Shown here: piece after piece, positions 55,872 through 64,000 of the stretch | Layout of the letters: every line of letters begins with the position of its first letter | Position numbering within the stretch: the first letter of the stretch is position 1 | NCBI GenBank assembly: GCA_937896235.1 | Contig: CALBMX010000066.1 | Span: 1-64,000 of the forward strand | DNA: 64,000 bases | Source of the DNA: an uncultured bacterium | GTDB lineage: Bacteria > Planctomycetota > UBA1135 > GCA-002686595 | Direction of reading: 5' to 3' | The notes under the pieces: generated by a model | What the model was told of the DNA's origin: nothing | The model's input: only the letters and a program-made list of their open reading frames with translations | Databases searched by the model: none | Made by a program: the position numbers and the translations under genes

Positions 55872-56327
55872 CTAAATCCCCTCTGTTTCAATGCCGTTTT
55901 GGGCCAAGAGAGCGGCTGTTACCCCCGGTCCGTTGATTGGAGCGCCATTTACATGGGTCGTTGCGACTCCGCACGAGGGAGAGAACTCCTTCAAGATCGC
56001 GTGGTGAATCCCCTGGTCTTGACAGAGCTTGAGGGTCGCCCGCGCGCCCGCCAGAAAGGCCTCGGAGACGTCGTCGCCCGCGCCGGTCACGACGCGATCC
56101 TCACCGCGCAGCACTGCGCTAGCGCCTTGCGATTCGATCCAGGCGGGGGTGCGCGGGGTGGGTAGCCCACCCTCGACCTCGGGGCAAAACGGGACAGCGC
56201 GTGCCCCCAGTTCGGCTAGGCGCTTGGCTAACTTGGTCCCCCCCGATGCATGGCCGCCGTCATACCTGCACTCACGCCCGCAAAGGCAGGCGCTAACAAG
56301 TACGGGGCTGGTGTTCGCGTCTTGCAT
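55872..56327 (-). CDS. DUF523 family protein
   Basis: VSACLCGRECRYDG, CPEVEGGLPTPRTP, KEFSPSCG. Confidence 0.88.
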   Translation of the reverse strand: MQDANTSPVLVSACLCGRECRYDGGHASGGTKLAKRLAELGARAVPFCPEVEGGLPTPRTPAWIESQGASAVLRGEDRVVTGAGDDVSEAFLAGARATLKLCQDQGIHHAILKEFSPSCGVATTHVNGAPINGPGVTAALLAQNGIETEGI

Positions 56328-56423
56328 GGTGTTCGCTAGAGTACAGGGAAGCTGGCTGCCCTATAGGTAGAATCAGTGGTTGGAATCGACCTACTTTCCC
56401 GAGGGCCTGCTCTGAATCCTACG

Positions 56424-57023
56424 ATGACAAACGAACAACGAGTGCTACTTCCCCTAGCCGATGGCTTTGAGGAGATCGAGGCGATCACGATCATCGATGT
56501 CTTGCGCCGCGCGGGGCTTGTCGTCGTGGTTGCGGGTTTGACGGAGGCGACTCTCGCGCGTGGTGCCCACGGCATCGCGGTTGAGGTCGATTGCAACCTT
56601 GATGACGTGGACTTAGAAGTGATCGATGCCGTCGTGCTCGCCGGAGGACTTCCGGGTGCCACGAACTTGCGCGATGACAGGCGCGTCATCGGTGCACTGC
56701 AATACATGGCCGCGCGCGGACGCTGGACAGCAGCGATTTGCGCGGCGCCGATCGCATTGGCCGAAGCGGGCCTACTCTCCGATAGCTCGGTGCGCGCGAC
56801 CTCCTACCCCGCCTTCCGCGATCGCCTTGGCAATGCCGAGGTCGTAAGCGATGAGCCCGTAGTCATCAGCGGTCGTGTCCTCACCAGCGCGGGACCGGGC
56901 ACTGCCCTAGACTTTGCCCTGACACTTGCAGCAGTCCTGGTGGGGCCCGAGCTGGCCTCGGAAATCGCCGTCGCTATGCTTGCGAAGATGTCTCTTGAAA
57001 ACCCCGCACCCGCCAGCCGCTAG
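56424..57023 (+). CDS. DJ-1/PfpI family protein
   Basis: LLPLADGFEEIEAITIIDVLRRAGL, LAGGLPGATNLRDD, AAICAAPIALAEAGL; start at in-frame ATG 56424. Confidence 0.93.
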   Translation: MTNEQRVLLPLADGFEEIEAITIIDVLRRAGLVVVVAGLTEATLARGAHGIAVEVDCNLDDVDLEVIDAVVLAGGLPGATNLRDDRRVIGALQYMAARGRWTAAICAAPIALAEAGLLSDSSVRATSYPAFRDRLGNAEVVSDEPVVISGRVLTSAGPGTALDFALTLAAVLVGPELASEIAVAMLAKMSLENPAPASR

Positions 57024-57032
57024 AGCAAGTCG

Positions 57033-57836
57033 ATGCAAGAAATTTGGAGCGAGTTACAACGGCTCGCCGACCTAGGCACGTCCTGTGCGCTGTGCACGAT
57101 CGTGTCGACGCAGGGCTCGACGCCAGGCAAAGAGTCCATGAAGATGCTGGTGCGCGCGGACGGCTCGTTCGTGGGCACGGTGGGGGGCGGCTGCTTGGAG
57201 GCGGAAGTTCTGGAAGCGGCCTTAGAGTCCATGGAAGACGAGCGCCCGCGCCGACTCGCCTTTGCACTTAATGAGCGCGACTACCCCGATAGCGGCCTCG
57301 TCTGTGGTGGCCGCCTGGAGATTTTTGTGGATCCACAAGTCGAACCGCGTCTGTTTCTATTCGGAGGCGGACACATCAGCGCCGCCCTCGCCGCACTGGC
57401 AAAGAGCGTGGGATTTCACGTCACTGTTGCGGACGATCGTGAGGCGTTTGCAACGCCGGAGAAACACCCCTTCGCAAACCGCGTCCTATGTATGGAATTC
57501 GCAGATGCGGTCCGCGCCTCGGCGGAATCCTTCGGCCCCGGGGACGACGCGGCGCAGCGCTATTATGTGGTGTGCACGCGCGGGCACCACGACGACGAGC
57601 TCATCGTGCGCGAGCTCAACGACGCCCTAGGAGGGCGCATTCCAAAGTACTTGGGAATGGTTGGCAGTCGCGCCAAGCGCGCGACGCTGTGGAAGAGCTT
57701 GGAGGCCACGGGAGTCTCCACCGCGTTCCTAGACGGCGTTCAGAGCCCTATGGGGATGGATATTGGCGCCCGAACCCACGAGGAAATCGCCGTTAGCGTC
57801 GTTGCGGAGCTGATTCGAGTCCGGCGCGGGCGCTGA
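57033..57836 (+). CDS. XdhC/CoxI family protein
   Basis: TIVSTQGSTPGKESMKMLVRADGSFVGTVGGGCLEAEV, CGGRLEIFVDPQ, LFGGGHISAALAALAKSVGFHVTVADDR, YLGMVGSRAKR. Confidence 0.93.
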   Translation: MQEIWSELQRLADLGTSCALCTIVSTQGSTPGKESMKMLVRADGSFVGTVGGGCLEAEVLEAALESMEDERPRRLAFALNERDYPDSGLVCGGRLEIFVDPQVEPRLFLFGGGHISAALAALAKSVGFHVTVADDREAFATPEKHPFANRVLCMEFADAVRASAESFGPGDDAAQRYYVVCTRGHHDDELIVRELNDALGGRIPKYLGMVGSRAKRATLWKSLEATGVSTAFLDGVQSPMGMDIGARTHEEIAVSVVAELIRVRRGR

Positions 57837-57979
57837 CTCGGCATTGACGTAGCGGATCCCTCCTTATATGCTCCTAAGCCAAAATCGCCCTAGAGACCTT
57901 GCCTCGAAGGTGTAACCGGACGGCCCCCTGCGGGTAGCCCAAGGGCTCACACCCCCCAATCGAAACGATTTTTAGACTC

Positions 57980-59083
57980 ATGCGCACCTTTGCACTTATC
58001 ACTGGCCTCGTCCTGGCCGCCACACCTTCATTCGCCGACACGATTCACACCTCGGACGGAAAGTCCATCTCAGAGGTGACGATCGTCTCGGAAGGCCTCG
58101 ACAAAGTGATCTATAAGGACGGTCGCTCCGACCAGAGCATCGACACCCAGAGTGTGATCTCCATCGTGTTCACGGAGAAACCGCGTGCGATGATGCAGGC
58201 CGATGGCTTCTTGCTCGACAACGACCTTGATAGTGCGGCGATCATTCTCAACGACTACGTCGACGCCGTGATCTCGGGCGCCGAAAGGGAGCGCAGAAAG
58301 TGGGCGCCGGCCAACGCCGCATGGCGCGTGGTCGAGCTGCGGCAAGCACTCGGCGATCTTCCGGGAGTTGTGGCCGCCTCTACACGTCTTATTGAGAACT
58401 ACGGCGATACGCGCTACTTGCCGGGTGCCTATCTCGCCAAAGCAGACGCTTATTACTGGAATAGCGACGGTAAGAAGGCTCAGGCCACCCTTAAGGATTT
58501 CGAGGCTGCGATCACTTCGAGAATGATGGCCGAGCGCTGGCGTATGGAGTGCGATCTTGCCCTCATCTTGACCAACGATGAGCTTAGCGCTACGGCGCGC
58601 CGCAAGTCCCTAGACGAGGTTGGCGACCGTGCTGGTGCGCGCTTTGCGACGGTGAAGAACCGCTCTCTTGTCGCCCAAGGCGAGAGCTTTCTGCAAGAGG
58701 TTGTCGTCACGCCCGCAAAGGCCGCCAAAAACGTGCCCGCCGCGCTCGCCGTCTTCCAAGAAGTTCTCAAGGACCCCAAAGCAGACGATGCGACTCTTGC
58801 CGGCGCCTACGTTGGAATGGGTGACTGTCTCTTCCAGTCGGCGGCCAAGTCGCTGGACAAGGACGAGCTCAAGAAATCGGCACTTGCTTACCTGCGGGTG
58901 GCCGCCGTCTATCCCGAGCAGAGCCGCTACGTCGCCAAGGCACTTTTCTACGGCGGCCGCAGCTTGGACTTGATGGGTGACGATGAGAATAAGGAGCGCG
59001 CTCAGGTCCTCTATGCCGAGGTGTACTTCAGCTTCCCCGGCTCGAATTGGGCGAACGAGGCGAAGAACTTCAGCAAGCGCTAA
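57980..59083 (+). CDS. Secreted TPR-like repeat protein
   Basis: Signal peptide MRTFALITGLVLAATPSFA; alpha-helical repeat composition. Confidence 0.65.
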   Translation: MRTFALITGLVLAATPSFADTIHTSDGKSISEVTIVSEGLDKVIYKDGRSDQSIDTQSVISIVFTEKPRAMMQADGFLLDNDLDSAAIILNDYVDAVISGAERERRKWAPANAAWRVVELRQALGDLPGVVAASTRLIENYGDTRYLPGAYLAKADAYYWNSDGKKAQATLKDFEAAITSRMMAERWRMECDLALILTNDELSATARRKSLDEVGDRAGARFATVKNRSLVAQGESFLQEVVVTPAKAAKNVPAALAVFQEVLKDPKADDATLAGAYVGMGDCLFQSAAKSLDKDELKKSALAYLRVAAVYPEQSRYVAKALFYGGRSLDLMGDDENKERAQVLYAEVYFSFPGSNWANEAKNFSKR

Positions 59084-59375
59084 GCGGAAGTCCCGAGGTT
59101 CAGCGGCTGTTTGCCAGCGGACCGAGTGGACCGACGATTCATCCAAGCGGGTGCCTTCCGAAAAGGGGGCACTCGCTTGTTTTGTAGGTGTTAGGTCGTT
59201 TTTTCGAGGGCTAGTCAGAAAAAGGGGGGGGTGGGACTCTCGTGGAGGGAGGGTGTGGGAAAGAGGACCCATTCGACGGCTGGTGTGAAATCCGGGGTTT
59301 TACTGAGCCGCGGCTCCGGCGGCGGGGAATCCTGGAAATTGGACTGGGGCTAGGCGCGTCCCTTGCCCCCTTGGC

Positions 59376-60086
59376 TTGTTGGCCCAAGCCATCGTTGTTG
59401 CAAATCGCAGTCTGCTAAGGGCGAGCGAAGCCGATTGTCGGTTCGCCATTGTCCGCCCCGCCCCCATCCGGCCCCGCCGGTTCCCCGGGAGAACAGATTT
59501 GTCCGATCCTTACCCGACCTTCCTTCACGCCTCCGCATGGAAAGACCTGGATGGCGAAATCCCGGTTCTTCAACACTTCCTGCGCTATCGCTGCCGCGAT
59601 GATTTTGAGGCCGACGATGTCATACAAGAGACCCTCATGCGGGCCGCTCGCTTCCGGCAACACCTGCACGATAAGGCAAAACTTAGGTCATGGATTTTGC
59701 GCATCTCGCTCAACGTCTTGTCCGACCGGATTCGCCGGGAAGCGCGGCTGGGACGGCGCATTTCCAATGATGATGAGGCCGTGTTCGATGTGCCCTGCCC
59801 TGACTCGATGAAGGAAAAGCCAACGATCGAGGTCGACGGTTTTTCGTCTCCTGCTGAGGACGTGATGGGAATGATCGACGATGCGCTACTAAAGTTGCGC
59901 AATAAGGATCGCGACATGGTTAGCGACTACTACGGAGGCGCGATGAGCTGTCGCGAGACGGCGTCACGCTGCGAGCTTCCAGTGGATCTTGTGAAGGTTC
60001 GACTGTTCCGGGTTCGGCGGCGGCTGAAGAAAATGGTGAAGCTCGAGCTAGCACAGCTAAGGAGTTCGGACTCCTCCGGGGGCTAG
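59376..60086 (+). CDS. ECF-type RNA polymerase sigma factor
   Basis: DDFEADDVIQETLMRAARFRQHLHDKAKLRSWILRISLNVLSDRIRRE; region 4-like MSCRETASRCELPVDLVKVRLFRVRRRLKK; true start may be internal. Confidence 0.85.
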   Translation: MLAQAIVVANRSLLRASEADCRFAIVRPAPIRPRRFPGRTDLSDPYPTFLHASAWKDLDGEIPVLQHFLRYRCRDDFEADDVIQETLMRAARFRQHLHDKAKLRSWILRISLNVLSDRIRREARLGRRISNDDEAVFDVPCPDSMKEKPTIEVDGFSSPAEDVMGMIDDALLKLRNKDRDMVSDYYGGAMSCRETASRCELPVDLVKVRLFRVRRRLKKMVKLELAQLRSSDSSGG

Positions 60087-60089
60087 CAG

Positions 60090-60965
60090 GTGGTGTTGCG
60101 ATTTTGGGCGACGCGGGCGTTTGGGCTAGCGGGCGTAATGCTAGTCTCGGCATGTGGTGCGAACTCTTCCTATAGTTGGGAGTCCGCCGGAGTGGCTTTG
60201 CGTGGTGCTGGTGAGCCGAATGTATTCGGTGGAGAAGTTGCGATGGAGGGAGGAGCTGCGAGCCGCGCTCTCGAGCGTGCGAAAGATAAGAAGCAGGCGC
60301 TTAACGGCCAGCGTGGCGACGAGCTCGTTCAGCTGCGTCTCGCAGCGGTTGACGCCTATCGGCACGTTCATGAGCGCTGGCCGCGGTCTGGAGTCGTCGC
60401 CTCGGAAGCGGCATTTCGCGCCGGAGAGCTCTTGCGCTCTGCGGGCGAACCAGACGCAGCTTTAGGTCAGTTCGAGATAGCCGTTGGAGTCGCCGACGGC
60501 GGGGAATTCACCTCGCGGGCGCTCTATGAGATTGGGCATGTACAGCGGCGCGAGGGTCGAATGGGGTTGGCCCTAGAGGCGTTTGAAGAGCTAGCGTCGA
60601 GCGCGATAGCGGATGACCACCTGCGTGACTTAGCTTCCATTTGGTATGCGAAAGTTCTTGCGGAGACTGGCCAGATGGCTGATGCGGAGCGGGTCCTAAA
60701 GCGCGCCTCCAAGACAGCCAAAGACCCAGTCGATCGGATTCGGGCGTTTGACGAGCTGATCTTGTTGATCGTTGAACGGGGAGATCTCGAAGGGGCGTCG
60801 GGGTGGCTTCGCGACTGCAAGCTCAGTGTCGCGGAGCAGTCTCTAGAGCTCACTACGGAGGGAGGGCGGGTTCTTCGGGCCCTTGAAAATATGCGCGGCT
60901 TGAAGGCGCTGCAACTGGCAATCGCAGTGCGCATGAAGCGGGCGGATTACGACCCTCTGCGATAG
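60090..60965 (+). CDS. TPR-like lipoprotein
   Basis: Lipobox VMLVSACGAN; helical repeats; 4 nt after the sigma-factor stop. Confidence 0.7.
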   Translation: MVLRFWATRAFGLAGVMLVSACGANSSYSWESAGVALRGAGEPNVFGGEVAMEGGAASRALERAKDKKQALNGQRGDELVQLRLAAVDAYRHVHERWPRSGVVASEAAFRAGELLRSAGEPDAALGQFEIAVGVADGGEFTSRALYEIGHVQRREGRMGLALEAFEELASSAIADDHLRDLASIWYAKVLAETGQMADAERVLKRASKTAKDPVDRIRAFDELILLIVERGDLEGASGWLRDCKLSVAEQSLELTTEGGRVLRALENMRGLKALQLAIAVRMKRADYDPLR

Positions 60966-61006
60966 CGTCCCCTTGGATACAATGCGGCGGATTCGTTTTC
61001 GCCCTC

Positions 61007-62425
61007 TTGTCAATTCCTCTTGGAGCTAGTGCCCACGTGACCATGTCCTCATTGGCCCGCCTTCTGCTGCCGTCCGTGTGCCTGCTTTTTGCCCCTGCTT
61101 GTCGCCCCACCTCTAGCGACGTTGGGGCGGAGCTGGCGCGCCCTAACGTGTTGCTGATCTCATTGGACACGTTGCGCCGCGATCACGTTGGCGCATACAA
61201 CCCAGCGCAGACGACAACCCCGGAGTTGGATGCATTTGCCAAGAAGAGCTTACTTTTCCAGCAGGCCTTTACGCACCATCCTTGGACGCTAACAGCGCAC
61301 GCGACGATGCTGTCTGGACTCTATCCCAATGTTCATGGCGTGCTCTCCGATAGGCGGATGCGCGAAGAGGTCGTGCTCATGCCGGAAGTTTTTGCGGGGG
61401 CTGGGTATGCGACGGTCGGCATTGTGGATCAGTGTTTATGGATGAGCCCGCGCTTTGGATTCAACCAGGGGTTTGGGAACTACCTTGTGCTGCCGACTGG
61501 TGCTGGACCCAAGATCGATAGGTTTCTCGCACAAGTTGACTCGATGGAGGACCAGCCGTTTTTTGGGTTCCTCCATCTATTTGACGCGCATTCGGATGCG
61601 GGGAAACTCCCGTACGATTCGGCTCCGAAGTTCAAAGAGGAGTACGTGGGTTGGTACACGGGCGACTTCGATGGGACTCTTCCGGAGCATCCAGAGTGGG
61701 GTCATTCCTCGGCACTGATGATCCGCATGAATGAAGAGGGTGTGTCCTTTGAAGACGAGGATACGCGCTTTGTGGAGGGCCTCTATCGCGCAGGGATTCG
61801 CACCATGGACGAGCAGCTCGGGCGACTGTTTGAGGAACTCGAAGAGCGAGGGCTGCTAGAGAATACGATCATCGCGATTGTTGCGGATCACGGCGAGGAG
61901 CTCTTTGAGCACGGCCGCATGTTGCATGAGGGGCAGCACGACGAGCTGCTGCAGATCCCGTTTTTACTGTACGTCCCCGGCGCCGCAGCTGGCACGAGTG
62001 AGGAGATGGTTGGACTCATCGATTTGGCGCCGACGCTCTTGAGCCTTGCAGGGCAAGAGACACCTGCTGATATGCAGGGAAGGTCCCTAGCGCCCTTGGT
62101 GAGCGGCGCTCCCTTGCTGAGTAGTCGCGATCACGTTGTCTTGGATAACAGTATGTTCTTGGGAGTGCGGTCCACTACAGAGGCTGCGATTTGGGGCCCC
62201 GACGGGTTAGGTCTGTTCGACATGGTGAGTGACCCGGGCCAGCAGGACAACCTGGCCGGAGAGGAGGCTTGGAGTCCACGGCTTGACGAACTCGTTAAGT
62301 GGGCTCAGGCGGAACGAGAGGCGATGTCCGCGCTTCGCGATCGACTAGCTGCGGAACCGGGTACGGTGAAGATCGACGTCGCGGATGAGGCCGACCTGCA
62401 CGCCATCGGGTACGGGGGCGAGTAG
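61007..62425 (+). CDS. Sulfatase-fold (alkaline phosphatase superfamily) hydrolase lacking the CxPSR motif
   Basis: RPNVLLISLDTLRRDHVGAY, WTLTAHATMLSGLYPNVHGV, IIAIVADHGEELFEHGRMLHEGQHDELLQIPF. Confidence 0.88.
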   Translation: MSIPLGASAHVTMSSLARLLLPSVCLLFAPACRPTSSDVGAELARPNVLLISLDTLRRDHVGAYNPAQTTTPELDAFAKKSLLFQQAFTHHPWTLTAHATMLSGLYPNVHGVLSDRRMREEVVLMPEVFAGAGYATVGIVDQCLWMSPRFGFNQGFGNYLVLPTGAGPKIDRFLAQVDSMEDQPFFGFLHLFDAHSDAGKLPYDSAPKFKEEYVGWYTGDFDGTLPEHPEWGHSSALMIRMNEEGVSFEDEDTRFVEGLYRAGIRTMDEQLGRLFEELEERGLLENTIIAIVADHGEELFEHGRMLHEGQHDELLQIPFLLYVPGAAAGTSEEMVGLIDLAPTLLSLAGQETPADMQGRSLAPLVSGAPLLSSRDHVVLDNSMFLGVRSTTEAAIWGPDGLGLFDMVSDPGQQDNLAGEEAWSPRLDELVKWAQAEREAMSALRDRLAAEPGTVKIDVADEADLHAIGYGGE

Positions 62426-62535
62426 CCGGGCAACCTGGGCCCGCTCGAAACGATTGAGAGGATCTTTGAATGGGAGAGTTCCCGTGGCGTCTATAGAGGT
62501 GATATCACATCGATACCGCCTACCAAGGACTCCCC

Positions 62536-63459
62536 ATGACGACCTCCACGAAAGCATCCTCTGTCGAACTCCCCTGTGAATCCAAGTCGGGAGCCTCCAT
62601 TCTGCTCCCCTACCTGATCAGCCTGCCCCTTCTCGTGTCGCTGATCGCGCTCGTTGTGAACAAGGTTAGCGAAGGCCTTGGCGTCTTCTTGATCTTCCCT
62701 TTCATCCTGTGGCTGATCCTTGTTCCCATTGGGTTCTTTATCGTTCAGCCAAACACTTCGATGGTGCTCGTCTTCTTTGGCAAGTATAGGGGGACCGTTC
62801 GCAAGGAGGGGTTCTACTGGGCTCACCCGTTCGTGTCGAAGAGCAAGATCTCGCTCAAGGCCAACAACCTCGCGAGTGAAACCATCAAGGTGAACGACCT
62901 TGATGGCAACCCGATTGAGATCGGGGCCGTAGTCGTTTGGCAAGTGGAGGACACGGCGAAAGCGGTGTTTGACGTCGAGGATTACAACAACTATGTCGCC
63001 GTTCAGATTGAGACGGCTGTCCGCGAGTTAGCTAAGACGCACCCCTACGAGATCCAGGAGACACACGAAGGCGGCGGCTCTGGTGAGGGGTCGAGTGTGA
63101 TCTCACTTCGCAGCGATACGGACGCGATCTCGAGAGAGCTGACGCGTCAATTGCAGGAGCGCTTAGAGCGCGCTGGCCTCAATGTTCTCGAGGCGCGCAT
63201 CAGCCACTTGGCCTATGCACTTGAGATTGCCTCGGCGATGCTGCAACGTCAGCAGGCGGCGGCAATCATCTCGGCCCGACGCCTAATCGTGGACGGCGCC
63301 GTTGGAATGGTTGAGCACGCCATCGGCGACTTACAGGCGCGAGGTGTTGTCGATCTCGATGACGAGAGGAAGGCGGCGATGGTCTCTAATCTCCTCGTTG
63401 TGCTCTGCTCGCACACCGCGCCAGCTCCCGTGATCAACGCCGGTGGACTTTACAACTAG
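62536..63459 (+). CDS. SPFH/Band 7 domain protein
   Basis: N-terminal TM, VQPNTSMVLVFFGKYRGTVRKEGFYWAHPF, IEIGAVVVWQVEDTAKAVFDVEDYNNYVAVQIETAVRELA, ISHLAYALEIASAMLQRQQAAAIISARR. Confidence 0.93.
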   Translation: MTTSTKASSVELPCESKSGASILLPYLISLPLLVSLIALVVNKVSEGLGVFLIFPFILWLILVPIGFFIVQPNTSMVLVFFGKYRGTVRKEGFYWAHPFVSKSKISLKANNLASETIKVNDLDGNPIEIGAVVVWQVEDTAKAVFDVEDYNNYVAVQIETAVRELAKTHPYEIQETHEGGGSGEGSSVISLRSDTDAISRELTRQLQERLERAGLNVLEARISHLAYALEIASAMLQRQQAAAIISARRLIVDGAVGMVEHAIGDLQARGVVDLDDERKAAMVSNLLVVLCSHTAPAPVINAGGLYN

Positions 63460-63467
63460 CAGGACTT

Positions 63468-63668
63468 ATGGCCGAGAAGTCTAAGGATAGAAAAACCGAA
63501 GAGGCTCAAGGGGGCGGCCGGAAGGCCTTCCTCTTGCGCTTGTCGCCCAAGGTCCACGGGGAGCTGCGCGAGTGGGCAGCCCAAGATATGCGGAGCCTTA
63601 ACGCCCAGGTGGAGTTCCTGCTGCGCGAAGCTCTGCGGCGGCGCAAGGGTGGGAAGAGAAGTCGTTAG
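63468..63668 (+). CDS. Arc-like ribbon-helix-helix DNA-binding protein
   Basis: KAFLLRLSPKVHGELREWAAQDMRSLNAQVEFLLREALRRR (RHH pattern); 8 nt after the SPFH stop. Confidence 0.75.
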   Translation: MAEKSKDRKTEEAQGGGRKAFLLRLSPKVHGELREWAAQDMRSLNAQVEFLLREALRRRKGGKRSR

Positions 63669-64000
63669 TTGGCCTTACTGTGCGAATCGAATAACCTCTC
63701 CTCACGTCCCTGAGCGCTCGAATGGCGAGCCTCTAAAGATCCCCTTTGCGCAACTTGCCGAGTATAGCCATGACCAAGAGCATGTCCGTAAGTTTGTGAG
63801 TTTTGGACGGGGGCTCAACCCGTTGGTACAAAGGTAGAAACCAAACTGCCTGAACCTCAGAAGAGAGCCCCCCGGTATGAAAAACAGTACGAAGAAGAGG
63901 CGTTCGCGTCAGCCCCGAAGCCCAGAGTTTCGCGGAGAGCGCCCCGTGAGCGCGTCCCCAGTTTCCACGACATGCTTCGTGAGACCTTGCTCGACCAGAT

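Noticed and set aside
63790-64000. Possible start of another gene at the window edge (e.g. MKNSTKKRRSRQPRSPEF... at about 63877, or a second open frame ending ...RVPSFHDMLRETLLDQ)
   Set aside because: Two competing frames and truncation by the window end prevent a reliable call
1-64000. CRISPR arrays, tRNA/rRNA genes, transposons, prophage or restriction/defence modules
   Set aside because: No direct-repeat arrays, tRNA-like T-loop contexts outside coding sequence, transposase or integrase motifs were seen on reading; a formal tRNAscan, CRISPR or DefenseFinder run was not possible

Overview
The window is about 64 kb of GC-rich bacterial chromosome, densely coded on both strands. Gene content and the style of the secreted proteins suggest Planctomycetota; this is inference, as there is no rRNA marker. 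Recognisable housekeeping genes include lepB-lepA, rdgB, rph, birA, a YhaO/YhaN (SbcDC-like) pair, a FliA/WhiG-type sigma factor, apt, argS, an ABC-F ATPase, a PyrK-like flavoprotein, mutY, class II fba, DJ-1/PfpI, XdhC, an ECF sigma factor, and an SPFH protein followed by a ribbon-helix-helix protein. Lineage-type secreted and envelope genes are interspersed: FG-GAP, matrixin with TIG repeats, HEAT-VWA, LpxR/DUF2219, an S10 peptidase, DUF1080, SGNH proteins and a large glycosidase-like protein. I saw no tRNA, rRNA, CRISPR array, transposase or prophage. The observations most worth a second look are: (1) a signal peptidase I with about 200 extra residues between its catalytic boxes; (2) a Cys-rich secreted protein with a gluzincin-like scaffold that appears to have lost its catalytic Glu; (3) an LpxR-like lipid A deacylase; (4) two decayed-gene intervals, one a probable TolB/PD40 propeller remnant; (5) a YhaN-like ATPase with an intramolecular TM pair and a long C-terminal extension; (6) a 44-aa membrane sORF after fba that is absent from the supplied ORF track; (7) an SPFH-RHH gene pair. 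I did not find convincing evidence for a completely new multi-gene system.
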